Shown: positions 57,514 to 64,000 of the stretch, one piece after another
Position numbering within the stretch: the stretch's first letter is position 1
How the letters are laid out: each line of letters starts with the position of its first letter
Assembly (NCBI GenBank): GCA_014655195.1
Contig: BNBH01000007.1
Coordinates: 159,151 to 223,150, forward strand
Reading direction: 5' to 3'
DNA from: Streptomyces cellulosae
Lineage (GTDB): Bacteria > Actinomycetota > Actinomycetes > Streptomycetales > Streptomycetaceae
Length of the DNA stretch: 64,000 nucleotides
Translations under genes and position numbers: made by a program
The notes under the pieces: generated by a model
Database searches by the model: none
Seen by the model: the letters and a program-made list of their open reading frames with translations, nothing else
Told to the model about the DNA's origin: nothing

Positions 57514-57696
57514 TCAGTCGACCTCCTCGACCGTCACGAGGTGGCGGACGGTGTGCACCATGCCGCGGAACTCGGGACGATCCTCCTTGACGACCTGCGT
57601 GTTGATGCCCTTGAGACCAAGGGTGCGCAGGGTGTCACGGTGGTTCTGCTTGCTGCCGATGTAGGACTTCACCTGCGTGATCTTGAGCTGCGCCAT
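57514..57696 (-). CDS. rpmD: 50S ribosomal protein L30
   Basis: 60 aa: [62 protein letters not shown] 57696, 2 bp after rpsE. Confidence 0.97.
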   Translation of the reverse strand: MAQLKITQVKSYIGSKQNHRDTLRTLGLKGINTQVVKEDRPEFRGMVHTVRHLVTVEEVD

Positions 57697-57698
57697 GA

Positions 57699-58304
57699 TC
57701 ACACACCTGCCCCGGCACGAGCGCGCAGCAGAGCCGCGGGAGCGACGTCCTCGAGCGGCAGACCACGGCGGGCCGCGATCTCCTCGGGACGCTGCAGGCC
57801 CTTCAGGGCCTCCACGGTCGCGTGCACGATGTTGATGGCGTTGTCGGAGCCGAGCGACTTCGACAGCACGTCGTGGATACCGGCGCACTCGAGCACGGCG
57901 CGCACCGGACCACCGGCGATCACACCGGTACCGGGGGACGCGGGCTTGAGCAGCACGACGCCGGCAGCCTTCTCACCCTGGATGGGGTGCGGGATGGTGC
58001 CCTGGATGCGGGGGACCTTGAAGAAGTGCTTCTTGGCCTCCTCAACGCCCTTGGCGATGGCGGCCGGCACCTCCTTGGCCTTGCCGTATCCGACACCCAC
58101 GGTGCCGTCACCGTCGCCCACCACGACCAGCGCGGTGAAGCTGAAGCGACGACCACCCTTCACAACCTTGGCGACACGGTTGATCGCGACGACGCGCTCG
58201 ACGTACGCGGTCTTCTCGGCGGCAGCAGCGCCGCCGTCACGGCCCTTCCGGTCCCGCCGCTCGCCGCCACCGGCGCCGCCACCGCGGCGCTGGGGTCCAG
58301 CCAT
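57699..58304 (-). CDS. rpsE: 30S ribosomal protein S5
   Basis: 201 aa. Core with [22 protein letters not shown]; a Gly/Arg-rich N-terminal extension ([22 protein letters not shown]) is normal for actinobacteria. ATG 58304. Confidence 0.97.
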   Translation of the reverse strand: MAGPQRRGGGAGGGERRDRKGRDGGAAAAEKTAYVERVVAINRVAKVVKGGRRFSFTALVVVGDGDGTVGVGYGKAKEVPAAIAKGVEEAKKHFFKVPRIQGTIPHPIQGEKAAGVVLLKPASPGTGVIAGGPVRAVLECAGIHDVLSKSLGSDNAINIVHATVEALKGLQRPEEIAARRGLPLEDVAPAALLRARAGAGV

Positions 58305-58340
58305 TGGATTACCTCTCTCTTTCCGCTAGCTACAAGCGGC

Positions 58341-58724
58341 TCAGAACTTGAGCCCGGCTTCGCGGGCGGCGTCCGCCAGGGCGGCGATGCGCCCGGCGTA
58401 CTGGTTGCCACCACGGTCGAACACGACGGCCTCGACACCGGCGGCCTTGGCACGCTCGGCGACCAGGGCGCCGACCTGCTTGGCCTGCGCGGACTTGTCG
58501 CCCTCGCCGCCGCGGACCGACGCGTCCAGGGTGGACGCCGACGCCAGGGTGTGACCCTTCAGGTCGTCGATCACCTGCGCCACGATGTGGCGGTTGGAAC
58601 GGGTCACGACCAGGCGAGGACGCTCGGCGGTGCCGGCGACCTTCTTGCGGATCCGGATGTGACGGCGCTTGATAGCAGCACGCTTGTACGCGTCGCCCTT
58701 GAGGATCTTCTGCCCGTATGCCAT
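58341..58724 (-). CDS. rplR: 50S ribosomal protein L18
   Basis: 127 aa. [28 protein letters not shown] and the [25 protein letters not shown] tail. Three bases after rplF. Confidence 0.97.
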   Translation of the reverse strand: MAYGQKILKGDAYKRAAIKRRHIRIRKKVAGTAERPRLVVTRSNRHIVAQVIDDLKGHTLASASTLDASVRGGEGDKSAQAKQVGALVAERAKAAGVEAVVFDRGGNQYAGRIAALADAAREAGLKF

Positions 58725-58727
58725 GGC

Positions 58728-59267
58728 TTACTTACCCGCCTTTCCGACCTTGCGGCGGATGACTTCGCCCTCGTACTTGACGCCCTTGGCCTTGTACGGG
58801 TCGGGCTTGCGCAGCTTGCGGATGTTGGCCGCAACCTCGCCGACCTTCTGCTTGTCGATGCCCTCGACCGAGAACCGGGTCGGGGACTCCACCTTGAAGG
58901 TGATGCCCTCGGGGGCCTCGACCGTGATCGGGTGGCTGTAGCCGAGGGAGAACTCCAGGTTCGAACCCTTGGCGACAACGCGGTAACCGACACCGCTGAT
59001 CTCGAGCTTCTTCACGTAACCCTGGGTCACGCCGGTGATCATGTTCGCCACCAGCGTGCGGGACAGGCCGTGCAGGGCCTTGTTCTGACGCTCGTCGTTG
59101 GGGCGGGTGACGTTCAGGACGCCGTCCTCACCCTTGGCGATCTCGATCGGCGCCACGACGGTGTGGGTCAGCGTGCCCTTGGGGCCCTTGACCGCGACCG
59201 TGCGGCCGTCGATGGTGACGTCCACGCCGGCGGGAACCGCGATGGGGAGCTTGCCGATGCGCGACAT
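58728..59267 (-). CDS. rplF: 50S ribosomal protein L6
   Basis: 179 aa. [53 protein letters not shown]. Typical length. Confidence 0.97.
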   Translation of the reverse strand: MSRIGKLPIAVPAGVDVTIDGRTVAVKGPKGTLTHTVVAPIEIAKGEDGVLNVTRPNDERQNKALHGLSRTLVANMITGVTQGYVKKLEISGVGYRVVAKGSNLEFSLGYSHPITVEAPEGITFKVESPTRFSVEGIDKQKVGEVAANIRKLRKPDPYKAKGVKYEGEVIRRKVGKAGK

Positions 59268-59291
59268 AGCTGTTTCCTCCGTTCCCTTCTG

Positions 59292-59690
59292 CTACCAGAC
59301 GTAGGCGAGGACTTCCCCACCCACGCCCTTCTTGCCGGCCTGCTTGTCGGTGAGGAGCCCGTGCGACGTGGAGATGATCGCCACGCCGAGGCCGCCGAGC
59401 ACCTTCGGCAGGTTGGTGGACTTCGCGTACACCCGGAGACCGGGCTTGGAGATCCGCTTGATGCCCGCGATGGAGCGCTCACGGTTGGGGCCGAACTTCA
59501 GCTCCAGGACGAGGTTCTTGCCGACCTCGGCGTCCTCGACCTTCCAGCCCGTGATGAAGCCCTCCTGCTGGAGGATCTCCGCGATGTGCGACTTGATCTT
59601 CGAGTGCGGCATCGACACGGTGTCGTGGTATGCCGAGTTCGCGTTCCGCAGACGCGTAAGCATGTCTGCGATCGGATCAGTCATGGTCAT
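59292..59690 (-). CDS. rpsH: 30S ribosomal protein S8
   Basis: 132 aa: [84 protein letters not shown] 59690 (or 59684). The 211-bp gap to rpsN contains a small GGGCAC-GTGCCC hairpin (59800-59816). Confidence 0.97.
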   Translation of the reverse strand: MTMTDPIADMLTRLRNANSAYHDTVSMPHSKIKSHIAEILQQEGFITGWKVEDAEVGKNLVLELKFGPNRERSIAGIKRISKPGLRVYAKSTNLPKVLGGLGVAIISTSHGLLTDKQAGKKGVGGEVLAYVW

Positions 59691-59901
59691 GAATTGGCCT
59701 TCGGCCTCTCTCGCCGGGGTTTCCTGGTGCGCCATCCCTCTCCCCGATCCGAGACGGGACGGGTGCGGCGCGGTGGACCTACGGCGTAGTAAGTCGTACG
59801 GGCACGGCAGGTGCCCAACCCCACAAGCCTAAGCCATGCGGAGCGGGGCTCCTGCCGTTCCCATTGCTTACCGAGAGCCCTGGGAGTCCGGAACTACCGG
59901 A

Positions 59902-60087
59902 TTACCAGGAGCTCTTGGTCACGCCCGGCAGCTCGCCACGGTGAGCCATCTCACGAAGGCACACGCGGCACAGGCCGAACTTGCGGTACACGGAGTGGGG
60001 ACGGCCGCAGCGCTGGCAGCGGGTGTAGCCACGCACACCGAACTTGGGCTTGCGAGCAGCCTTCGCGATGAGAGCCTTCTTCGCCAT
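59902..60087 (-). CDS. rpsN: 30S ribosomal protein S14, zinc type
   Basis: 61 aa: [61 protein letters not shown]. Four Cys (CQRC, CRVC) bind zinc, so this is the C+ form. Confidence 0.97.
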   Translation of the reverse strand: MAKKALIAKAARKPKFGVRGYTRCQRCGRPHSVYRKFGLCRVCLREMAHRGELPGVTKSSW

Positions 60088-60092
60088 CTCGC

Positions 60093-60650
60093 TCACGCCT
60101 CCTTGAACGGGAAGCCGAGGTGACGGAGAAGGGCACGGCCCTCTTCGTCGTTGGTCGCCGTGGTCACCACGGTGATGTCCATACCCCGGACGCGGTCGAT
60201 CTTGTCCTGGTCGATCTCGTGGAACATGACCTGCTCCGTGAGACCGAAGGTGTAGTTGCCACGGCCGTCGAACTGCTTGGGGGACAGGCCGCGGAAGTCG
60301 CGGATGCGCGGCAGCGCGAGCGACAGGGTGCGGTCCAGGAACTCCCACATGCGGTCGCCACGGAGCGTGACGTGGGCACCGATCGGCTGACCCTCACGCA
60401 GCTTGAACTGCGCGATGGACTTGCGGGCCTTGGTGACGGCCGGCTTCTGACCGGTGATCGTGGTGAGGTCGCGGATGGCGCCCTCGATCAGCTTCGAGTC
60501 GCGGGCGGCGTCGCCCACACCCATGTTGACCACGATCTTGACGAGGCCGGGAACCTGCATGACGTTCTCGTACGAGAACTCCTCACGCAGCTTGCCCGCG
60601 ATCTCCTCGCGGTACTTCGTCTTGAGACGCGGAGTGGTGGTGGTCGTCAT
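60093..60650 (-). CDS. rplE: 50S ribosomal protein L5
   Basis: 185 aa. [31 protein letters not shown] opening and [39 protein letters not shown], the 5S RNA-binding protein. TGATG overlap with rplX. Confidence 0.97.
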   Translation of the reverse strand: MTTTTTPRLKTKYREEIAGKLREEFSYENVMQVPGLVKIVVNMGVGDAARDSKLIEGAIRDLTTITGQKPAVTKARKSIAQFKLREGQPIGAHVTLRGDRMWEFLDRTLSLALPRIRDFRGLSPKQFDGRGNYTFGLTEQVMFHEIDQDKIDRVRGMDITVVTTATNDEEGRALLRHLGFPFKEA

Positions 60651-60973
60651 CAGATGTCCTCACCCGTCCGCTTGGCAACGCGGATCTTGTTGCCCTCTTC
60701 GTCGAAGCGGTAGCCGACGCGGGTCACGACCTTCTTGCCGTCCTTCTCCACGACCAGCTGGACGTTGGAGACGTGGATCGGGGCCTCGGTGGTGACGATG
60801 CCGCCGGCCTGGGAACCGCGAGCCGTCGGACCGGCCTTGGTGTGCTTCTTGACCCGGTTGACACCCTCGACCAGGACACGCTGCTCGCGCGGGAAAGCGG
60901 CAATGACCTTGCCCTGCTTGCCCTTGTCCTTGCCGGTGATGACCTGGACCAGGTCGCCCTTCTTGATCTTCAT
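60650..60973 (-). CDS. rplX: 50S ribosomal protein L24
   Basis: 107 aa with KOW motif [45 protein letters not shown] 60973 preferred over GTG 60979. Confidence 0.97.
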   Translation of the reverse strand: MKIKKGDLVQVITGKDKGKQGKVIAAFPREQRVLVEGVNRVKKHTKAGPTARGSQAGGIVTTEAPIHVSNVQLVVEKDGKKVVTRVGYRFDEEGNKIRVAKRTGEDI

Positions 60974-60975
60974 GC

Positions 60976-61344
60976 TCACAGCACCTCCGGCGCGAGGGAG
61001 ATGATCTTCATGAACTTCTTCTCGCGCAGCTCACGGCCCACGGGGCCGAAGATACGGGTGCCACGAGGGTCGCCGTCGTTCTTGAGAATGACGGCGGCGT
61101 TCTCGTCGAAGCGGATGTACGAGCCGTCCGGACGGCGGCGCTCCTTGACGGTGCGAACGATGACCGCCTTGACGACGTCACCCTTCTTCACGTTGCCACC
61201 GGGGATCGCGTCCTTGACGGTGGCGACGATGACGTCACCGATACCCGCGTAGCGGCGACCGGAGCCACCGAGCACACGGATGCAGAGGATCTCCTTCGCA
61301 CCCGTGTTGTCGGCGACACGCAGTCGCGACTCCTGCTGGATCAC
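60976..61344 (-). CDS. rplN: 50S ribosomal protein L14
   Basis: 122 aa: [67 protein letters not shown] start at 61344. First gene after the two hairpins at 61373 and 61419. Confidence 0.97.
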   Translation of the reverse strand: MIQQESRLRVADNTGAKEILCIRVLGGSGRRYAGIGDVIVATVKDAIPGGNVKKGDVVKAVIVRTVKERRRPDGSYIRFDENAAVILKNDGDPRGTRIFGPVGRELREKKFMKIISLAPEVL

Positions 61345-61372
61345 GTCTATCTCCTGAATGTCTGCCGGTTCC

Positions 61373-61402
61373 CCGGGAGCCGCTCAGCGGAGCGGCTCCC
61401 GG
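61373..61402 (-). terminator. hairpin between rpsQ and rplN
   Basis: Twelve-base arms CCGGGAGCCGCT and AGCGGCTCCCGG, 6-base loop. With the next hairpin it marks the break between the S10 and spc clusters. Confidence 0.75.
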
Positions 61403-61418
61403 AGCCTGGCGGAACTGT

Positions 61419-61440
61419 CCTGCGGGGTTTGCCCCGCAGG
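61419..61440 (-). terminator. second hairpin after rpsQ
   Basis: Nine-base arms CCTGCGGGG and CCCCGCAGG with a TTTG loop, 2 bp beyond the rpsQ stop. Confidence 0.75.
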
Positions 61441-61442
61441 AA

Positions 61443-61730
61443 TTACTTGGCCTTCTCGAGGATCTCGACGACGCGCCAGCGCTTCGTCGCGGACAGCGGC
61501 CGGGTCTCCATGAGGAGGACGCGGTCGCCGACACCCGCGGCGTTCTGCTCGTCGTGCGCCTTGAGCTTGTTCGTACGGCGGATGACCTTGCCGTACAGCG
61601 CGTGCTTCACGCGGTCCTCGACAGCGACGACGACGGTCTTGTCCATCTTGTCGCTGACGACCAGACCCTCACGGGTCTTGCGGAAACCGCGGGCGGCCTT
61701 CGTCTCTTCAGTCACGTTGTTCTCGCTCAT
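61443..61730 (-). CDS. rpsQ: 30S ribosomal protein S17
   Basis: 95 aa. [78 protein letters not shown]. Overlaps rpmC by 4 bp. Confidence 0.97.
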   Translation of the reverse strand: MSENNVTEETKAARGFRKTREGLVVSDKMDKTVVVAVEDRVKHALYGKVIRRTNKLKAHDEQNAAGVGDRVLLMETRPLSATKRWRVVEILEKAK

Positions 61731-61951
61731 GCGCTCTCCACCGTCTCGATGCCCAGCTCGCGCTCACGCATCAGGGTGTAGATCCGCGCGATGTCCTTGC
61801 GGACGGCCTTGAGCCGACCGTGGTTCTCGAGCTGACCCGTGGCCGCCTGGAAGCGGAGGTTGAACAGCTCTTCCTTGGCCTCGCGGAGCTTCGCCAGAAG
61901 CTCCTCGTTGCCCAGCTCGCGCAGCTCTGACGCCTTGGTACCGGCCGACAT
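61727..61951 (-). CDS. rpmC: 50S ribosomal protein L29
   Basis: 74 aa: [70 protein letters not shown] 61951 shares its A with the rplP stop. Confidence 0.97.
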   Translation of the reverse strand: MSAGTKASELRELGNEELLAKLREAKEELFNLRFQAATGQLENHGRLKAVRKDIARIYTLMRERELGIETVESA

Positions 61952-62370
61952 CACGCTTCACCTGCCTCGCGCTTGACGATCTTGCACTTCATCGGCAGCT
62001 TGTGAGCCGCACGGGTCAGGGCCTCGCGCGCGATCTTCTCGTTGGGGTACGACAGCTCGAACATGACGCGTCCGGGCTTGACGTTGGCCACCCACCACTC
62101 CGGGGAACCCTTACCGGAACCCATGCGGGTCTCGGCCGGCTTCTTGGTGAGGGGGCGGTCCGGGTAGATGTTGATCCAGACCTTGCCGCCACGCTTGATG
62201 TGGCGGGTCATGGCGATACGAGCCGCTTCGATCTGGCGGTTCGTCACGTACGCCGGGGTGAGCGCCTGGATGCCGTACTCGCCGAACGCAACCTGCGTGC
62301 CACCCTTCGACATGCCGTTGCGCTTCGGGTGGTGCTGCTTGCGGTGCTTGACCCTACGGGGGATCAGCAT
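61951..62370 (-). CDS. rplP: 50S ribosomal protein L16
   Basis: 139 aa. [37 protein letters not shown] and [26 protein letters not shown]. Confidence 0.98.
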   Translation of the reverse strand: MLIPRRVKHRKQHHPKRNGMSKGGTQVAFGEYGIQALTPAYVTNRQIEAARIAMTRHIKRGGKVWINIYPDRPLTKKPAETRMGSGKGSPEWWVANVKPGRVMFELSYPNEKIAREALTRAAHKLPMKCKIVKREAGEA

Positions 62371-62375
62371 GGTGG

Positions 62376-63203
62376 TCAGGCCTCCGTTCCGGTGCTCTCA
62401 GCCGGAGCGGCCGCCGGAGCCTCGGCCTTGGGGGCCTCGGCAGCGGGAGCCTGCTGCGGCTTGCGACCGCGACCGCCACGCTCGCCACCGCGGCCACCAC
62501 GGGCCGGGCGGTCTGCACCACCACGGGCCGGGCGGTTGCCGGCGCGGGCAGCGGCGTTCTCGGCGCGGACCTCGGCGATGTTCTTGACGTCGCCCTTGTA
62601 GATCCAGACCTTCACGCCGATGCGGCCGAAGGTCGTCTTGGCCTCGAAGAAGCCGTAGTCCACGTTCGCGCGGAGCGTGTGCAGGGGCACACGGCCCTCG
62701 CGGTAGAACTCCGAGCGGGACATCTCGGCGCCGCCGAGGCGGCCACCGCACTGGATCTTGATGCCCTTGGCGCCCGCCTTCATCGCCGACTGCATGCTCT
62801 TGCGCATGGCGCGGCGGAAGGAGACGCGGGAGGAGAGCTGCTCGGCGACGGCCTGCGCGACCAGCTGAGCGTCCGTCTCGGGGTTCTTGACCTCGAGGAT
62901 GTTCAGCTGGACCTGCTTGCCGGTGAGCTTCTCGAGGTCACCGCGGATGCGGTCGGCCTCGGCGCCACGGCGGCCGATCACGATGCCCGGACGCGCGGTG
63001 TGGATGTCCACACGCACACGGTCACGGGTGCGCTCGATCTCGACCTTGGAGATGCCGGCGCGCTCCATGCCGGACGTCATCATCCGACGGATGGCGACGT
63101 CTTCCTTGACGTAGTCCTTGTACAGCTTGTCGGCGTACCAACGCGACTTGAAGTCGGTCGTGACACCGAGCCGGAACCCGTGCGGGTTTACCTTCTGGCC
63201 CAT
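62376..63203 (-). CDS. rpsC: 30S ribosomal protein S3
   Basis: 275 aa. [24 protein letters not shown] start, KH domain and a long Gly/Arg/Ala-rich C-terminal extension (about 60 residues), typical for Streptomyces. ATG overlaps the rplV stop. Confidence 0.97.
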   Translation of the reverse strand: MGQKVNPHGFRLGVTTDFKSRWYADKLYKDYVKEDVAIRRMMTSGMERAGISKVEIERTRDRVRVDIHTARPGIVIGRRGAEADRIRGDLEKLTGKQVQLNILEVKNPETDAQLVAQAVAEQLSSRVSFRRAMRKSMQSAMKAGAKGIKIQCGGRLGGAEMSRSEFYREGRVPLHTLRANVDYGFFEAKTTFGRIGVKVWIYKGDVKNIAEVRAENAAARAGNRPARGGADRPARGGRGGERGGRGRKPQQAPAAEAPKAEAPAAAPAESTGTEA

Positions 63204-63550
63204 TACCGGGTTCCTTCCTTGCTGCTGACGACCACGGTGATGTGGCTGGTCCGCTTGCGGATCCGGTAGGCGCGGCCCTGGGCGCGCGGACGGAACCGCT
63301 TCAGGGTCGGGCCCTCGTCGACGTAGGCCTCGGAAATGAAGAGGCTGTCGACGTCGGTGTGGTCGTAGTTGTGCGCGGCGTTGGCAATGGCGCTGTCCAG
63401 CACCTTGCCCACCGGAACCGAGGCTGCCTGCGGAGCGAATCGCAGGACGGCCTGGGCCTCCGTGGCGTCCATGCCACGGATGAGGTCCACCACGCGGCGG
63501 GCCTTCATGGGCGTGACGCGGATGTACCGCGCCTGGGCCCTGGCTTCCAT
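63203..63550 (-). CDS. rplV: 50S ribosomal protein L22
   Basis: 115 aa. [56 protein letters not shown], the exit-tunnel protein. Confidence 0.97.
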   Translation of the reverse strand: MEARAQARYIRVTPMKARRVVDLIRGMDATEAQAVLRFAPQAASVPVGKVLDSAIANAAHNYDHTDVDSLFISEAYVDEGPTLKRFRPRAQGRAYRIRKRTSHITVVVSSKEGTR

Positions 63551-63593
63551 GGTTGTCCTTCCAGTTACTTACGTGTCTGTTGCGATCCGCGCC

Positions 63594-63875
63594 CTAGCGG
63601 CGCTTCGACTTCCGGTCTTCCTTGACGTGACCCCGGAAGGTCCGCGTCGGCGAGAACTCACCGAGCTTGTGACCGACCATCGACTCGGTGACGAACACCG
63701 GGATGTGGGTCTTGCCGTTATGCACCGCGATCGTGTGGCCGAGCATCGCCGGGACGATCATGGAGCGACGGGACCAGGTCTTGATGACGTTCTTGGTACC
63801 GGCTTCGTTCTGCGCGTCCACCTTCTTGATCAGGTGGTCGTCGACGAAGGGTCCCTTCTTCAAGCTACGAGGCAT
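63594..63875 (-). CDS. rpsS: 30S ribosomal protein S19
   Basis: 93 aa: [93 protein letters not shown]. Confidence 0.98.
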   Translation of the reverse strand: MPRSLKKGPFVDDHLIKKVDAQNEAGTKNVIKTWSRRSMIVPAMLGHTIAVHNGKTHIPVFVTESMVGHKLGEFSPTRTFRGHVKEDRKSKRR

Positions 63876-63887
63876 CTCAACCCGTCC

Positions 63888-64000
63888 TTAGCGCTTCTTG
63901 TTCGTCTTGCGGCGGCGGACGATGTACTTGTTCGACGCCTTCTTGGGCGAACGAGTACGGCCTTCCTTCTTGCCCCAGGGGGACACGGGGTGACGGCCAC
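63888..64000 (-). CDS. rplB: 50S ribosomal protein L2, 3' end (runs off the right edge)
   Basis: C-terminal end only: [36 protein letters not shown], the highly conserved L2 tail, 12 bp before rpsS. The rest of the gene, and the head of the S10 operon, lie outside the window. Confidence 0.95.
   Translation of the reverse strand, partial: GRHPVSPWGKKEGRTRSPKKASNKYIVRRRKTNKKR

Overview
The window is a stretch of chromosome from a high-GC actinobacterium, almost certainly a Streptomyces. The sequence itself says so: WhiD and BldM developmental regulators sit divergently, a CIRCE-controlled groES-groEL1 pair ends in a His-rich GroEL tail, many genes start with GTG, third codon positions are almost all G or C, and the conserved core runs from glpD/guaB through groE, tsa/alr/glmS/glmM to the S10/spc/alpha ribosomal protein block. 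Nearly all of it is ordinary vertically inherited core genome.

Layout. 1-5.8 kb: the 5' part of glpD, a nucleotide-sugar-dehydrogenase-like protein that has lost its catalytic residues, a GuaB3-type protein and GuaB (IMP dehydrogenase). 5.9-8.4 kb: an ECF-type sigma factor (ShbA-like), then bldM and whiD divergent around a 380-bp regulatory gap. 8.5-11.8 kb: LysR regulator, MOSC protein, SDR, SnoaL-like protein. 12.4-16.1 kb: an accessory island with a two-gene defence-like cassette (RloA/AbiLi-type ATPase plus RloB), a 142-aa protein of unknown function, a DUF3293 protein, and a decaying RelB/RelE-type toxin-antitoxin pair. 16.2-21 kb: small membrane protein, septum-formation lipoprotein, a protein with a Gly/Asp tail, groEL1 and groES with two CIRCE operators. 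21-28.2 kb: tandem polysaccharide deacetylases, a THUMP-like methyltransferase, an ECF42 sigma factor with its DGPF partner, an LCP protein and a LacI regulator. 28.3-36.3 kb: tRNA t6A modification genes (tsaD, rimI, tsaB, tsaE), alpha/beta hydrolase, alanine racemase and the NAD(P)HX repair enzyme. 36.5-46.8 kb: secreted beta-helix protein, SigB-family sigma factor, acpS, glmS, lipoprotein, coaA, DUF389 protein, glmM, rpsI-rplM. 47-50 kb: GT87-type membrane protein, a membrane-anchored protein and truA. 50.3-64 kb: the alpha, spc and S10 ribosomal clusters, all on the minus strand, from rplQ back to the 3' end of rplB, with secY, adk, map and infA inside.

The genes work together as core machinery: translation (ribosomal proteins, IF-1, Map, TruA, TsaB/D/E), secretion (SecY), cell-wall precursor supply (GlmS, GlmM, Alr), chaperones, purine synthesis and developmental control. 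The part least explained by core biology is the island at 12.4-16.1 kb. There the RloB gene carries a TTA codon (a bldA target in Streptomyces) and an apparent 3' frameshift, the RelE-like toxin has an internal stop, and a third small gene of unknown function follows the ATPase/RloB pair. Other points worth a second look are a nucleotide-sugar dehydrogenase with Cys, Lys and Asn catalytic positions all replaced, a deacetylase paralogue lacking a catalytic His, a YkuD-like protein without its Cys motif, a 44-bp duplication of the rpsK 3' end, and several operator-like dyads.
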